A DNA stretch of 64,000 bases from Saposhnikovia divaricata (Eukaryota; Streptophyta; Magnoliopsida; Apiales; Apiaceae): positions 228,952,080-229,016,079 of the forward strand of contig CM071595.1 of NCBI GenBank assembly GCA_036435485.1. Reading direction: 5' to 3'. Each line of letters opens with the position of its first letter. The stretch's first letter is position 1. The position numbers were made by a program, and so were the translations under genes. Below the pieces are notes generated by a model, which saw only the letters and a program-made list of their open reading frames with translations, had not been told where the DNA came from and searched no databases. This document shows, in pieces, positions 12,008 to 23,408 of the stretch.

Positions 12008-13078
12008 AGGTCCGGAATAACGTAGAAGGGGGGTTGAATACGTTATTTAGCAATATTTCGATTTTTGATGTGAATATGAAATCAAAAATACTGAATCGAA
12101 ATAACACAATTGTTTGGGAAATATCTTTGAATAGATAAAACCCGGAGGTTTGCTACACAATCTAATCTTATGGATCAGCTACAAAATCAAACACTCCTAA
12201 GGATAGTTTAGACACGAGGACCTTCTACCCGACACTTCTTGAAAGTGGGCTAAGCCGACTTTCCTACTAGATGGACTGTCTAGCAGCTTACACAGAGAAG
12301 ATATAAGAGAGAGAATAGAAAGTTATGTGTTGAGGTGTGTTTTGAAATGAAATACAACAGGCCTATTTATAGATTCTAGAAAATCACTATGCAGCTAAAT
12401 TACGTAACAGCTGACGAATGTTTTAGCCGCCTCTGCCTCTATTTTTCAATGCCGAACTTTAGCCGCCTCTGCCTCTGTTTTTCAATGCCGAACTTTTGAT
12501 CTTCAAAATTTATAAAATCAAACAGGTGGGACCCAACTTGCATAGTACTTTTGGTTACTATTCATGTGAATAGTAATTTCGATTACTATTCATGTGAATA
12601 GTAATTTCGATTACTATTCATATAAATAGTAATTTCGGTTACTACTATTCATATGAATAGTAATTTCGGATACTATTCATTTTCCTCTTATTTTGACATC
12701 CTTAAATATTCAGCTTAAAACTAACTAGAGGATATCAACACCGCTCTCTCTTAACAGTTTTTCTGAGTTAGATACTTCGATTCCTTTGTGAAGTATTGAC
12801 GCCTAGTGCAACTGGTCTGGTTCACAGATGACTAACATTCACTCGTGGTCTTCGTATCATGTCTTTAAGAACACTGCTAAGAATTGTGCAACCATAAAAA
12901 CTTTATCTCTGGGATCTTTTGGCCCTTCAACTGAATCATCTGTACATCTTATTTTGTCACTGAGGCTTGATCATGTTAATGAACTTCTTTCAGCAACTTG
13001 ATCCTTGTTGATGCCTGTTCTTCAACTTTCACGATCCTAGTATAGAGTTAATATTATTTATCTTTTATCCTAGTTGAG
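12004..13078. repeat. Unclassified repeat, possibly LTR-derived
   Basis: This block starts TGTTAGGTCCGGAATAACG right after a TA repeat and is followed by another TA repeat at 13079. It contains a purine run (GAAGGGGGG near 12027), a duplicated TTTAGCCGCCTCTGCCTC (about 12422 and 12460), and the palindromic tandem array at 12557-12680. The TG start and composition suggest a retroelement LTR, but no CA end, partner or target duplication was found. No coding is seen. Confidence 0.35.
12557..12680. repeat. Tandem near-palindromes, 28-bp unit, 5 copies
   Basis: Units begin at 12557, 12585, 12613, 12644 and 12672. Each holds ACTATTCATGTGAATAGT or a close variant, itself almost a palindrome, followed by AATTTCG. 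Spacing is exactly 28 bp except one 31-bp step caused by an extra ACT. Confidence 0.85.
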
Positions 13079-13093
13079 TTATATATATATATA

Positions 13094-13452
13094 GGCCATT
13101 GCTCCATACAGAACACCCTTATATAACAAACAATAAATAACACCTTAGATCTAATAGATCCAATGGCCCCGCCAGGAGAACCCAATACAAAAAGTTGTTA
13201 TTTTTTTACCCTCTATCCATCCAGCAAAAAATAATAATAATAAAAATTTACTGTTCATGATGACGTCATGCTGACATCATCAGTGACGTCATCATGAACA
13301 GTAAATTTTTTTATTATTTTTTTTGCTGGATGGATAGAGGGTAAAAAAATAACAATTTTTTGTATTGGGTGCCATGACGGAACTCTTATATTAGATTAGA
13401 TGTGAGGTGTTCTTTATTGTTTGTTATATAAGGTGTTTGTTATGGAGTGCAA

Positions 13453-13455
<3 letters not shown>
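13094..13455. mobile_element. Fold-back element, family 2 (copy a)
   Basis: The left end is GGCCATTGCTCCATACAGAA and the right end is its imperfect inverse (TGGAGTGCAACTC). The second layer is TTATATAACAAACAATAAA and its near-perfect inverse. The inner arms (CCCTCTATCCATCCAGCAAA) are almost perfectly inverted around an apex with two TGACGTCA motifs (13261-13268 and 13284-13291). The left arm carries GGCCCCGCCAGGAGA (13165-13179). TA repeats flank both sides. It has the same plan as the copy at 22950. Confidence 0.75.

Positions 13456-13530
<75 letters not shown>
13456..13530. repeat. (TA)n then (GA)n microsatellite
   Basis: TA repeat to about 13492, then an uninterrupted GA repeat to 13530. 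Confidence 0.95.
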
Positions 13531-13534
<4 letters not shown>

Positions 13535-13707
13535 GAGTATAGATCTAGAGAAAACTAGTTTAGTGTGAGATTTATATTTTGATTATGTTTCCAAATTTAA
13601 GTAATCAATAATGTACCATAATTAAAACAATCATTAAAGATTGAGATTTTGTTAAACATGGTTGATTGAACTAATTAATTTAAGATTTTATAGTTTTTGT
13701 TACCTAA

Positions 13708-14090
13708 GAGCATCTCCAATGACATTATCTAAAAATGGTTTGCTAAATCGGAAAAATAATGATTATGTAAAATTTGTTGAACCTGTAAGATGTTGTGCTC
13801 CAATGGTATATTGGCTATAATGTTGATTATATTGTAAATATAGTATGTTATTATTATTTCACGTTGTTATAAATAAAAATATATTTTTATAAGGTAATAA
13901 ATCATATAAAATCTTTCTTACAGGTCTCTAGAGGTTGGCCAAATATGGCCAACGAAATAAGATTATCTAAATTTTTTTGCTAAGGGTAATCTCCATTGGA
14001 GTGAATATTTTTTACAAAATCTCTATAAATTTTATTTATGGTATTTTATTTATAATTTTAGCTAAGGGGTCTTGTACATTGGACATGCTC
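13708..14090. mobile_element. Tourist-like MITE (PIF/Harbinger type)
   Basis: The termini are GAGCATCTCCAATGAC and the complement of GTACATTGGACATGCTC, with a 3-bp target duplication TAA at 13705-13707 and 14091-14093. The GAGCATCTCCAAT end and a TWA duplication are typical of plant Tourist/Harbinger MITEs. It is 383 bp, AT-rich and non-coding. Confidence 0.75.
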
Positions 14091-14360
14091 TAAGTTAACT
14101 TGATTATTACTTATATTATTTTACTGTATAGCTCCAATAATTCTAGTCAATGGAACACCTACTTGAACATTTAATAAAATCTCTGTATTTGCGAGATTAG
14201 TCCATTAATTACTTAGTAAAATCTTATTTATTATATTTATAAAATGAGTAATATCGAATTTCATTCTAATTGTTAAATAAAATATTTACTTGAACACTCG
14301 TTAGAATCTTAATATCTCACTTAGTATAATATTTAGTGAAATCTTAACATCTTAGTAGAA

Positions 14361-15912
14361 CTAGGTAACTTAGCCGCGCTTTGCGTGGTTATTAAACATT
14401 GATATTAAAAATAGATAAATTAACTTTGTTATTTTTAAAAAATTAATAGGTATTTTTCCTAATAAAAGTGATTTAAAATAATTTTTATGAATTATTAGTT
14501 AATCTCATTAAATATCAAGAATTCTGATAATCTTATAAATATCAATAACATGAAAAAAGCAATTATAATACGAACATAATTTTTACGATAAAAGTTTATA
14601 AATATTAAATATAACTGAATAACATTTTTTAAAGCCGACACCCTTCTCATAAAATACATGCTCATTAATAGTATAATAATTTATATAATTAAAATATTAA
14701 TTTATTGATAAAATATATTAAAGCAACATGTGCATAATTTTTTTATTGATTTAATCGGCCAATAAAATGGTTTTGTATCCCGCTCCCGTGTTGTTTAGCA
14801 CGTGAGTTTATTATGTGTAAAAGTAAAAAATCTATCAATATATTCTTCTATACCGATTTTGTCTCATGATTAATTTTTTTTAAAAAAAATTAAATACAGA
14901 TTATTTAAGAAAAAAATTGACAAAGAAATTTCTATATTATCAATATAAATTGGCGAACACAATTTACGTAGATAATAAGATAAATTATTAATATATTTTT
15001 CTATACCGATTTTGTCTCACGATTTGTTAGGCCGACTCCCATTTGTGTGTATATTATAAAAATAATAATCGTACACAATAATAAAAATTTAAATACTAAA
15101 ATGTTCTTCGACTTTGATTTACCGATTTTGCCTCACAATTTTTTATAGGGCGACGCCCGTTGTAGATATTAAAAAAGTACTAAGTGTGTACAACAAAAAA
15201 ATTCAAATGCTAAAATTCTTTTTGACTTTGATTTCGATTTGTACGCCGATAAGATTTATTTAGAATTGTGATATATTGATGTAAAAAAAATGGTTATAAC
15301 TTGATTTTTATATCCTAACTATAATATAATTTAGAGTTAAGAGAGTTTCCTTTAATTGCTTCAATTATTTCCATAATTACATATTTTATGTTTGAAAATT
15401 GAAATAATTTAAAAAATTAGATAAATAAATTTCGAGTGATTCCAAAACTCTACCAAATGCCTAGAAAATTTCCTTTGTATAATATTAAAATTAGAAACAA
15501 CATTTTTGAGAATAATCTAATATTTACAAAGACACGAGTTAATCTACATTCCTTATACGAATAAAAAAACATTTTCAACAAAAAATGAGTAAACTAAGTG
15601 CACCTTATAAAATTTAAATTTATATATTGTAACTTTTAAGTTTAGTTTTAAAATGACTATGTAATTATATTTTAAAGTTTTGTTCTTTAATAATTTTTAG
15701 ATTTGTATTTTTCATGTAAATAAAATTATTTTTTAATAAATAAAATATATTACTTTTCATTGGGACTTTTAGAAAAACAAAGTTTTTAGATTCAGGATTG
15801 TAATTAATTTAGGCACAAACATCAAATTTTATGACACTTATATTGGAAGAAGTCTCATAACAATAGCAGTTGTGAAGGTACTGAACTTCTAGTTGAACAA
15901 ATAAAGTATAAT

Positions 15913-15916
<4 letters not shown>
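14361..15916 (-). mobile_element. Helitron-like 3' portion, minus strand
   Basis: Read on the minus strand, a hairpin (CCACGC AAA GCGCGG, one mismatch) is followed by TAAGTTAC and CTAG (14364-14361), then T, the Helitron 3' layout. Further in are copies of the CGATTTTGTCTCACGA and GGCCGAC phrases (about 14855, 15007, 15120), which recur inverted at 18575-19000. No coding is seen. The 5' end is not defined; the segment runs into the TA repeat at 15917. Confidence 0.5.

Positions 15917-15975
<59 letters not shown>
15917..15975. repeat. (AT)n microsatellite
   Basis: About 59 bp of uninterrupted AT repeat bordering the element that starts at 15976. Confidence 0.95.
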
Positions 15976-15979
<4 letters not shown>

Positions 15980-17052
15980 CTAGTGGTCAAATAGAAACCA
16001 CTTTTAAAATAGAAACTAGAAACCATTATCTGCACACCCTACTTTACTATCTCCACACCATATTTTACTATCTTCAATTACTATCTCCACACCATATTTA
16101 CTATCTCCACCCCCACCCCCACCCTCACCCTCACCCTCACCCGACCTGCCACCCCCACCCCACACCCCCCCCATCACCACCGACGCACCACCACCTCCAC
16201 CGACGCACCACCACCTCCACCTCCACCTCCATCGATGTACCACCACCGCCATCTTCTTTTCCGACCACTGGCCCCGCAGGGGCTCCGATTCCACCACCAA
16301 TTTCCGATTCCGATTGCAGATTTACTTCTTCCCAATCATTAATTGTGCAACTACAAATATAATTTAGTGATTTTTAACTTCAGATTGTAATCTTATCTTC
16401 ATCTATCGATTCTGAACATTCCGATGATGACTTCCAGATCTGAATTTGTGTATTTATGTGTATGTAACGATGTATGTGTGTATGTATCTGAACAATCATG
16501 GTGGTGGTGGTCGATGGTAGCGAGGCAGGTGGTGGTGGTGGCGTTGACAGGTGGTGTGGTGGTCGATTGCAGCAATGGCAGGTGGTGGTGGTGGTGGCAA
16601 ATGAGGGTGGGGTGGGGTGGGGTTGGGGAAGGTACGGTATCAGTGATTACAGCTGTATAGATTAGTGATTTCTACCATACTTGTTAGTGATTTTTGCAAT
16701 ACAAATTAGTGATTTCTGTAATATGATTTAGTGATTTCTTAATATAATTTAATATATTAAATGAACAGATCTTTGATGAACAGATTAGTGATGAACAATA
16801 ATCATCGACAACGACAAGCTTCAGTGATGAACAATGAACAACGAGCTTCGATCTGTGGTGGTGATGGTAGTGTGTGGGTGGCAGCGGTGGTGGGGGTGTG
16901 GTGGCAGCCGTGATGGTGATGTGGTGGGTGGTGGCAATTGTGATGTAGTGGTCTGTGCGTGTATTTTTAGTTGGGCTAGAATAATGTATTTTTGTGGACT
17001 GGGCTTAGTTTCTAGGTTTCTATTCTAATTTGTTTCTAGTAGAACAGGACTC
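15976..17052. mobile_element. Long fold-back element, family 1 (copy b)
   Basis: The left end GGCTAGTGGTCAAATAGAAA is shared with the element at 39021 and, inverted, with the right end of the one at 38617. The right end, GAACAGGACTC, matches the other terminus type of the family. TA repeats lie on both sides. The interior is a giant imperfect fold-back, with a C-rich arm (CCACC/CACCC repeats, 16105-16250) and a G-rich arm (GGTGGT repeats, 16495-16960). GGCCCCGCAGGGGC lies at 16270-16283. The frames here are low-complexity artefacts. Several TTAGTGATTTCT phrases repeat near 16665-16740. Confidence 0.65.
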
Positions 17053-19146
17053 TATATATATATATATAAAGGAAAACCCCCGGGAGTTTGGTGGAGCTCT
17101 AAAATCGCTCGGATCCTATTTATCTAATTTTCTAGAGCTCCTCTATTTTAAATATCAAAATTAAAACTTCCTTCTTTAGGTCCTATTTTTTAAAAGAAAA
17201 TCGAAACCTTTTTTAAACTGGATAAGAAATTTTCATCACAATTTTATTTTGCAATTATAAATCAAATCAAATTCTATAACCAATGGACTATATCTATAAT
17301 CCTATATATATAAACCGATCTTTGAAATTCTTCCAAATATTCATGTAAACTCATGTTCTCCCTAGCTCAACATTCTTCGAAATATTTTCTTTAATTTTAG
17401 ATTTTATGCTATCTCTTTATTTTTTGATTGCTACCGTATTGATTGAGATTTTTTTTTTCTAGCAATACTTTTATCTGGTATAACTTATGAGATTATACTA
17501 TTATATAAAGGAAAACCCCTAGGAGCTCTCAGATCACTCGAATCATATTTATCAATTTTTTAGAGCTCCTTTATCTTAAATAATTAAAGTTAAAACTTTC
17601 TTCTTTATGCCCTTTTTTAAGAAAGGAAAATCAATTTTTTTTTTGAAATTGGATAAAAGATCTTTATCATAAATCGAATCAATATTGGTCTGAAATTGGA
17701 TAAATTTTTTTTTTGAGATTGGAGCGAGCTGTTGTCAAGAAGCCATTTCTTGGACAAAAATTTTTAAAGCACAATTATCACGTGCTAATAGTTCGATTAG
17801 TGGTCTGCGAATCGTGTGGTTCTTTTGCTTGCAAATGCTGCATAAATTCTATGTCAGGCTATGGAGAGTGGTCTGTCACTCCTCCTATTTTATTAATCAT
17901 GTACTCGAAAGTGATAATTTTTAAGTAATGCAAGTATGATTTGTTAAAAAAAAAAAAAATATTGGTGGAGCTTTTAAAAAAAGTGAGTATATATAAATAA
18001 ATCAAAAGCTATGAACCTGATTTTAAAACATGTCCAGCTCAATTTTTTACAGGTATGTTTATGCTTCGTGATTTGATTTTTTTTGATTTTGACGGTTATA
18101 TTAATGATTTGCTTTGATTTTGATGATTATGTTAGCACAATGTCTTACGTGATCTGATTTGATATTAGAGCATCTGCAGCGCGCCGGACCAGTTTTTCAA
18201 ATTGTTGACCCCACAAATAGTCCATGTAAGCAAAAGTTGGCCGCGATTAAAAGTGGGCCAATTCCCTCCAACGGTACGGTCTACTTTTTTGTTTTTTAAT
18301 GTTACTTTTTCATATTTTATTAATTTACTAAATTCATTTAGATGTTAAACTTAATTTGTATGTAACAATTCTAACCCCACAAACAGTCCGTGTTGTGCAG
18401 TTGGCCATGGCCACCAAAGTGTCCACTTGCCCAAGTTTTTGTTCACCTCCAGCGCTAGTGGACAGCCCAAGTCCTAATTATACTTACCGAGGTGGGAATT
18501 GGGCACTAAAAAGTGCACCGCTTAGTATCAATGAATAATTAGCAGCAACATTAATTAGCAGCAACGGGCGTCGGCCTAAAAATTGTGAGGCAAAATCGAT
18601 AAATCAAAGTCAAAGAGCATTTTAATATTTAAATTTTTATTATTGTGTATGCTAAGTATTTTTATAATATATACAAACGGGTGTCGGCCTAAAAAATTGT
18701 GAGACAAAATCGGTATAGAAAAATATATGGATATTTTATCTTATTATCTATGTATATTTAATTTATACAATATTGTGTTCACCAATTTATATTGATATTT
18801 TAGATATATTTAAAATTTTAAAAAAGAATTGTGAGGCAAAATCGGTAAATCAAAGTCAAAGAGTATTTTAGTATTTAAATTTTTATCATTGTGTATGCTG
18901 AGTATTTTTATAATATATACAACGGGTGTCGGCCTAAAAAATCGTAAGACAAAATCGGTATAGAAAAATATATGAATAATTTATCTTATTATATATGTAT
19001 ATTTAATTTATACAATACTGTGTTCACTAATTTATATTGATGTTATAAAAATATTTTTGTCATTTTTTTTTCTTAAAATGATCTTTATTTAAAATTTAAA
19101 AAAAAAAATATATAAGGCCGCCGCGAAGCGCGGCTTATTCGACTAG
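17053..19146 (+). mobile_element. Helitron-like segment, plus strand
   Basis: It begins with a TA tract running into TATAAAGGAAAACCCCCGG, a Helitron-like 5' start that recurs at about 17503. It ends with the stem GCCGC/GCGGC (19120-19124, 19130-19134), 8 nt, and CTAG at 19143-19146. The next base is A rather than the expected T. A 246-bp tandem duplication lies near the 3' end. The 71-codon frame at 17713 and the GC-richer patch at 18180-18530, with a GAGCATCTGCAGCG start like a decayed Tourist MITE, resemble no known gene. Confidence 0.45.
18581..19070. repeat. Two-copy tandem repeat, 246-bp unit
   Basis: AATTGTGAGGCAAAATCG recurs at 18581 and 18827, each followed by AAATCAAAGTCAAAGAG, GTGTATGCT and the phrase CGGGTGTCGGCCTAAAAAAT. 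Diverged copies occur inverted at 14855-15150 and near 19800 and 20460, so this is a Helitron-family sequence rather than a unique repeat. Confidence 0.75.
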
Positions 19147-19305
19147 AATAAATTATAAAAATTATTTATTCGAACTTCTTCTTTATAATTGATATTTTAT
19201 ATTTATTAGTGTTTAGAATTCTAGAAAATTAGAAAAAATCGATTGAGACGATATTAGAACGCCACCTAAACTCCCACTATCCTCCTTTATATATATATAT
19301 TGATA
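19147..19305 (-). mobile_element. Helitron-like 5' end, minus strand
   Basis: On the minus strand this reads TCTATC, an AT repeat, AAAGGAGGATAGTGGGAG and then a block nearly identical to 766-850. It abuts the CTAG end of the plus-strand segment on the left and the minus-strand 3' terminus at 19314 on the right. Confidence 0.5.
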
Positions 19306-19422
19306 GATAAAGACAAGTTGACTAAGCCGCGCTTCGCGGGGGTGAAGGCCAACTTTAACCTTTTTTTTTATACAAAATACACAAAAAAAACCATTTTTAA
19401 AATTTTGGCCAATTTTAACCTA

Positions 19423-19563
19423 TGGGATACCCAACTGTCAGTGAAGTATCCACTTTTATATGAGATACCCAACTGTCAGTGGAGTATCTAGTATATGGAA
19501 TACCCATTTGTCAGTGGAGTATCTTATACAATTGGGATACCCAACTGCCAATGGAGTATCCAA
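19423..19563. repeat. Four diverged tandem copies of a GATAC...GTATC unit
   Basis: GATACCCAACTGTCAGTG followed by GAGTATC recurs four times between 19423 and 19563 with 35-45-bp spacing. Each unit is itself an inverted repeat (GATAC / GTATC). It is non-coding; the frames here owe their repeats to it. Confidence 0.75.
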
Positions 19564-19976
19564 AAGGCTAAAATTGGCCACTTTTTTCAGAATGGTTATT
19601 TTTGTTATTTTTATCAAAAAAATGGTTATTATTGTAATTTTTTCACTTCGCGGCGGCCTTGTAATATGTTTTTTAAAAATTCAAAATATAAATTTAAGAA
19701 AGAAATCAAAAAAATATATCTATAAATAAATTAATGAACACAATATTGTAAAAATTTTAATATATATGGACAACTAAATAAACTATATACTAATTTTTTA
19801 TGTCGATTTTGTATCACATTTTCTAAGACCGATTCCCGTTATAATAAATACATATAAACCGCATTTCTCGGCGACCTTGTAATATTTTTTAAAATTTCTA
19901 AAAATATAGACTATTTAAAAAAGAAATCAAAAGAAAATATCTATAAATAACTTAGTGAACACAATATATATATATA

Positions 19977-20388
19977 CCAAATTTCAGTGGAGACCATGTT
20001 TTTTGTGGAGTCCTAAAGTCCACCTTTGTTCAGCATACATTCATCCACATTTAACAATATTTTACCAATGAAAAACGCTTTCCTTCTGAATATGATTGTA
20101 AACTGCTCCGAAACACATCTAAACATCTCTTGAATTGATGTCGAATATTGTTCTTGAACACTTGGTTCTGAAAAATAAAATTTGTTCTGCAAATTCAATA
20201 TTTTGTCGTTGCGGGCAATATAATGTATATTTATGATGGATTTCGACGATATTGTTGAAAAAATCCTAACTAATCTTGGTGATGACCGTAGAAAATTGTT
20301 AAATGCAATGTATAATGCTGATGAATGTATGCAGAACAAAGGTGGACTCCAGTACTCCACAAAAAACATGGTCTCCACTGAACCTAAC
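19977..20388. mobile_element. Long-TIR fold-back element in a TA repeat
   Basis: About 65-bp inverted ends begin TTCAGTGGAGACCATG and end CATGGTCTCCACTGAA. They continue through GTCCACCTTTGTTC and its inverse. The unique centre is about 270 bp. TA repeats lie on both sides. The frames at 20013-20378 and 20233-20502 run through the inverted ends and are not supported as genes. Confidence 0.7.
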
Positions 20389-20441
<53 letters not shown>

Positions 20442-20520
20442 CTATATACTTATTTTTACTTCGATTTTGTGTCACGTTTTTTTAGGCCGATACCCGTTGT
20501 AATAAATACATATAGATAAA

Positions 20521-21053
20521 AAATTATATTTGATTGAATTGATTAAAAAAATATGTTAGAATATTATGATCAATAGAAGATAATTAACAATTAACAATAA
20601 ATAAATAAAGAGAGAATGATAAAAGTTCAAAAATTTTCTGCCAAGTTTCTCAAGTGCTTCTACTTCTCAAATAGAGAAAGATCTTCTAATTATTGTTCAC
20701 ACGATCAGATATTTATGTACCGAGATCACTAACAAAAAATACAAAAGTCAAAGTAAAAAACAACCAATGTTTACTAATAATCCATAATTATAACTAAAAT
20801 CATAAAAAAACATAAATTTAAAAATGAAACGAAGAAAGCAGATATTAAATCAATAAATTGAAACCTTAAAAATCAACAAAAAAAAATCGACCTGAAAATC
20901 ACAAAAAATCAGTGGTGCACACACATAGTCATGTACATTGAGAATTAAACAAAAAAAAAGAATGAATAAAAAAAACTAAAAAAATAGACGGAGACAAAAG
21001 CAAACAAAAGGTTACAAACATGGTGATAAAATTTGACCGTTAAAAGCAATGAT

Positions 21054-21095
<42 letters not shown>

Positions 21096-21640
21096 AGAAA
21101 ATAAAATTTCTTTTCTATTTCGAATACGTAAATTTGAGTTCTTTTTTCCAATAAATTCAAAAACCTTTTCTATTTGAATTTTTTTTACCAAAAGAATTAT
21201 ATAATGTTCCCCAAAAATATTTATTTTAAACCATATATCTTTTAAAAACCAAAAAAATATTTTTTTTAAAACAAATGTAATTTTTTGAATTTTTTTTCAT
21301 ATTTTCTGAAAAACAATTTTCTAAATACCGAAAATACCCCTATCAATTTTTTTTTTAAAAAAAATCAAACTTAACGAAGTTAAAAACTGTTAACGAAAAA
21401 AGTGCAAATCGAGGCGACATTTAAAGTTCAGGGTGCAATATGACAAGATACATACTAGTGACACGAATCACAAAAAGGTTCAAAGAAAAGGGGTGTAAAA
21501 TGCTAATTACCCTAATGTTAAAAAAGGAAGTTTTGATTTTTTTTTAAAAAATAGAAACTAAAGAATGAAGTTTTGATTTTAATTATTTAACATGAACCTT
21601 TTGATGAGAAAATTACCAAAATAATCATTTCTGAGACTTA
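20521..21640. other. AT-rich sequence without recognised features
   Basis: It holds a TA microsatellite (about 21053-21096) and long A and T tracts. No gene, RNA or terminal repeat was recognised on either strand. Confidence 0.5.
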
Positions 21641-21720
21641 GTGGCCCAAAATACTGAAAAACTGAATAATGGTCCTATTTACCGACCTAACACGTTGAAT
21701 CGTGTTACGTGTACAAGGGA

Positions 21721-22372
21721 TATCACGTTGGACGGTGCTCCGTATTTGTGTATATCACGTTGGGCGGTGCTCCGTATTGAGGGATATCACGTTGGACGAT
21801 ACTCCGTATATGTGTATATCACGTTGGACGGTGCTCCGTATTGAGGAAAAACTTATGGAGCAGTACCATAAGTTTTGATCAAAACTTATGGAAACTAACT
21901 TATGGACTAAAACTTATGGAGTGAAACTTATGGACCATAAGTTTTGAATAAAAGTATCCAAAACTTATGGAAACTAACTTATGGAGTAAAACCTATGGAC
22001 CAAAAAACTTATGGAGTGAAACTTAGACCATAAGTTTTGAATAAAACTTATGGAAGGAGATTTTTTTCTCCTGGAAGTAGAGTGACCAGCATGGACTGCG
22101 TCTTCATTCACTTGTGGTGCCGCCCACCCTTGCATATGAACGCCCAAGTTCCGAGCATTCATCTCATTGATTATTTACTTGTGAAGGAAACACGATACTT
22201 CCGTTATTCTGTGACGGTCCCGCAGGGGCACAAATCAAGCAATCAGCTCATCTCCGTCATTGTCGCCGGAGTAAAGAACACAACCGGAAAACATCACGTT
22301 AGACGGTGCCGCGTATCTGTGTATATCACGTTGGACGGTGCTCCGTATCTGTGTATATCACGTTTCACGGAG
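21721..22372. repeat. 32-bp tandem repeats flanking a CTTATGG array
   Basis: Four units of exactly 32 bp start at 21721, 21753, 21785 and 21817 (TATCACGTTGGACGGTGCTC), and two more in the same orientation at 22292 and 22324. Between them, 21849-22055 carries about nine AAACTTATGGA motifs in both orientations, several of them palindromic. From 22060 to 22285 lies unique, GC-richer sequence with GGTCCCGCAGGGGC at 22216-22229. The frames here read through the repeats and match nothing I know. Confidence 0.8.
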
Positions 22373-22949
22373 AAACGTATCCTTGCAATACGGAGCACGG
22401 AATAACGTATCCTTGCAACACGGAACACGAAACAACGTGTCCCGTCGGTATTTAAGGCCAAATATTTGGAATTCAATATTTTGGGCAAACAATATTTATT
22501 TTTGATTATTTAGGGCCTTCACCCCCTTTTGTTCTTATGCATGTCATAACATAAACAATGGAAATAATTAGAGGTACACCTTTGAAACTCAAGTATGCAT
22601 GCATCAACACATATTTAAAATAAAATATATTGATCTTCCCATGCGAGGAATTTACGATCAAAGACTATGACAAATTTTATCTAAAAAAGTATAACAAAAT
22701 TTCATCAAACATCATATTTTATTTATTAATTTATAAAACATTATAAACCAAAAATATTTGAGGATTAATGTGTAAAAACGGTACCTACATTGAACAAAGA
22801 CATTGAACAGGGACACTTGTAAGTTGACATTCTTGTAAAGTTATGCAAAACTGAAAAAGAATATTCGAACTCTATTGAAATTCAATTTATGCAAGATCAT
22901 AAAGATGTTAGATTCCAATAACATTTAAGCACACACGATAACATATCTA
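22373..22949. other. Unassigned AT-rich sequence
   Basis: No supported feature is seen beyond a decayed continuation of the 32-bp repeats (CGGAGCACGGAATAACG) up to about 22445. Confidence 0.5.
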
Positions 22950-23290
22950 GGCCATTGCTCAATAAAAAATACTCTTATATAAAGAAAAATAAAGAACACT
23001 GTGGAATTATTTATTCCAATAGATCCAATGGCCCCGCCAGGGGCACCCAATACAAAAAATTCTTATTTTTTTATCCTCTTTCCATTCAGCAAAAAAAAAT
23101 CAATGTTCACTGACGATGTCAGTAGTAACGTCATCATGAATAGTTTTTTTTTTTGCTGAATGGATAGTAGGTAAAAAAATAAGAATTTTTTGTATTGGGT
23201 GCGATGACGGAACTCTTAGATTCGATTAAATATGAATGTTATAATGATGTTCTTTATTGTTCTTTATATACAATGTTCTTCATGGAGTGC

Positions 23291-23293
<3 letters not shown>
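22950..23293. mobile_element. Fold-back element, family 2 (copy b)
   Basis: It has the same left end (GGCCATTGCTC) and right end (CATGGAGTGCAACT) as the element at 13094. Inverted inner arms (TCTTATTTTTTTATCC and inverse, TTCAGCAAAAAAA and inverse) surround an apex with TGACG and AACGTCATC (23111-23135). GGCCCCGCCAGGGGC lies at 23030-23044. A 57-bp TA repeat follows. Confidence 0.75.

Positions 23294-23350
<57 letters not shown>
23294..23350. repeat. (TA)n microsatellite
   Basis: Uninterrupted TA repeat at the right border of the fold-back element. Confidence 0.95.
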
Positions 23351-23353
<3 letters not shown>

Positions 23354-23408
23354 GAAAGTTGAAAGCATGAATAAATATGCAAATGTTCAAATAAGAGTTA
23401 GATAAATC

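Larger units (their letters stand above)
19314..20520 (-). mobile_element. Helitron-like 3' portion, minus strand
   Basis: On the minus strand the hairpin CCGCGAAGCGCGG is followed by CTTAGTCAA and CTTG (19317-19314) then T, a one-base variant of the CTAG end. A related phrase, CACTTCGCGGCGGCCTTG, occurs at about 19642, and GGCCGATACCCGTTGT at 20486. The segment is interrupted by the fold-back element at 19977. Confidence 0.4.

Noticed and set aside
16016..17028. Several open frames rich in W, G and V in the 16-17 kb region
   Set aside because: They translate GGTGGT/CCACC low-complexity arms of a fold-back element and have no family resemblance.
20013..20502. Frames of 121 and 89 codons on opposite strands
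   Set aside because: Both read through the inverted ends of the fold-back element at 19977-20388 and share no known motif.
22037..22405. 122-codon frame overlapping a 62-codon frame on the other strand
   Set aside because: A third of it is the 32-bp repeat; no start context, introns or domain support a gene.
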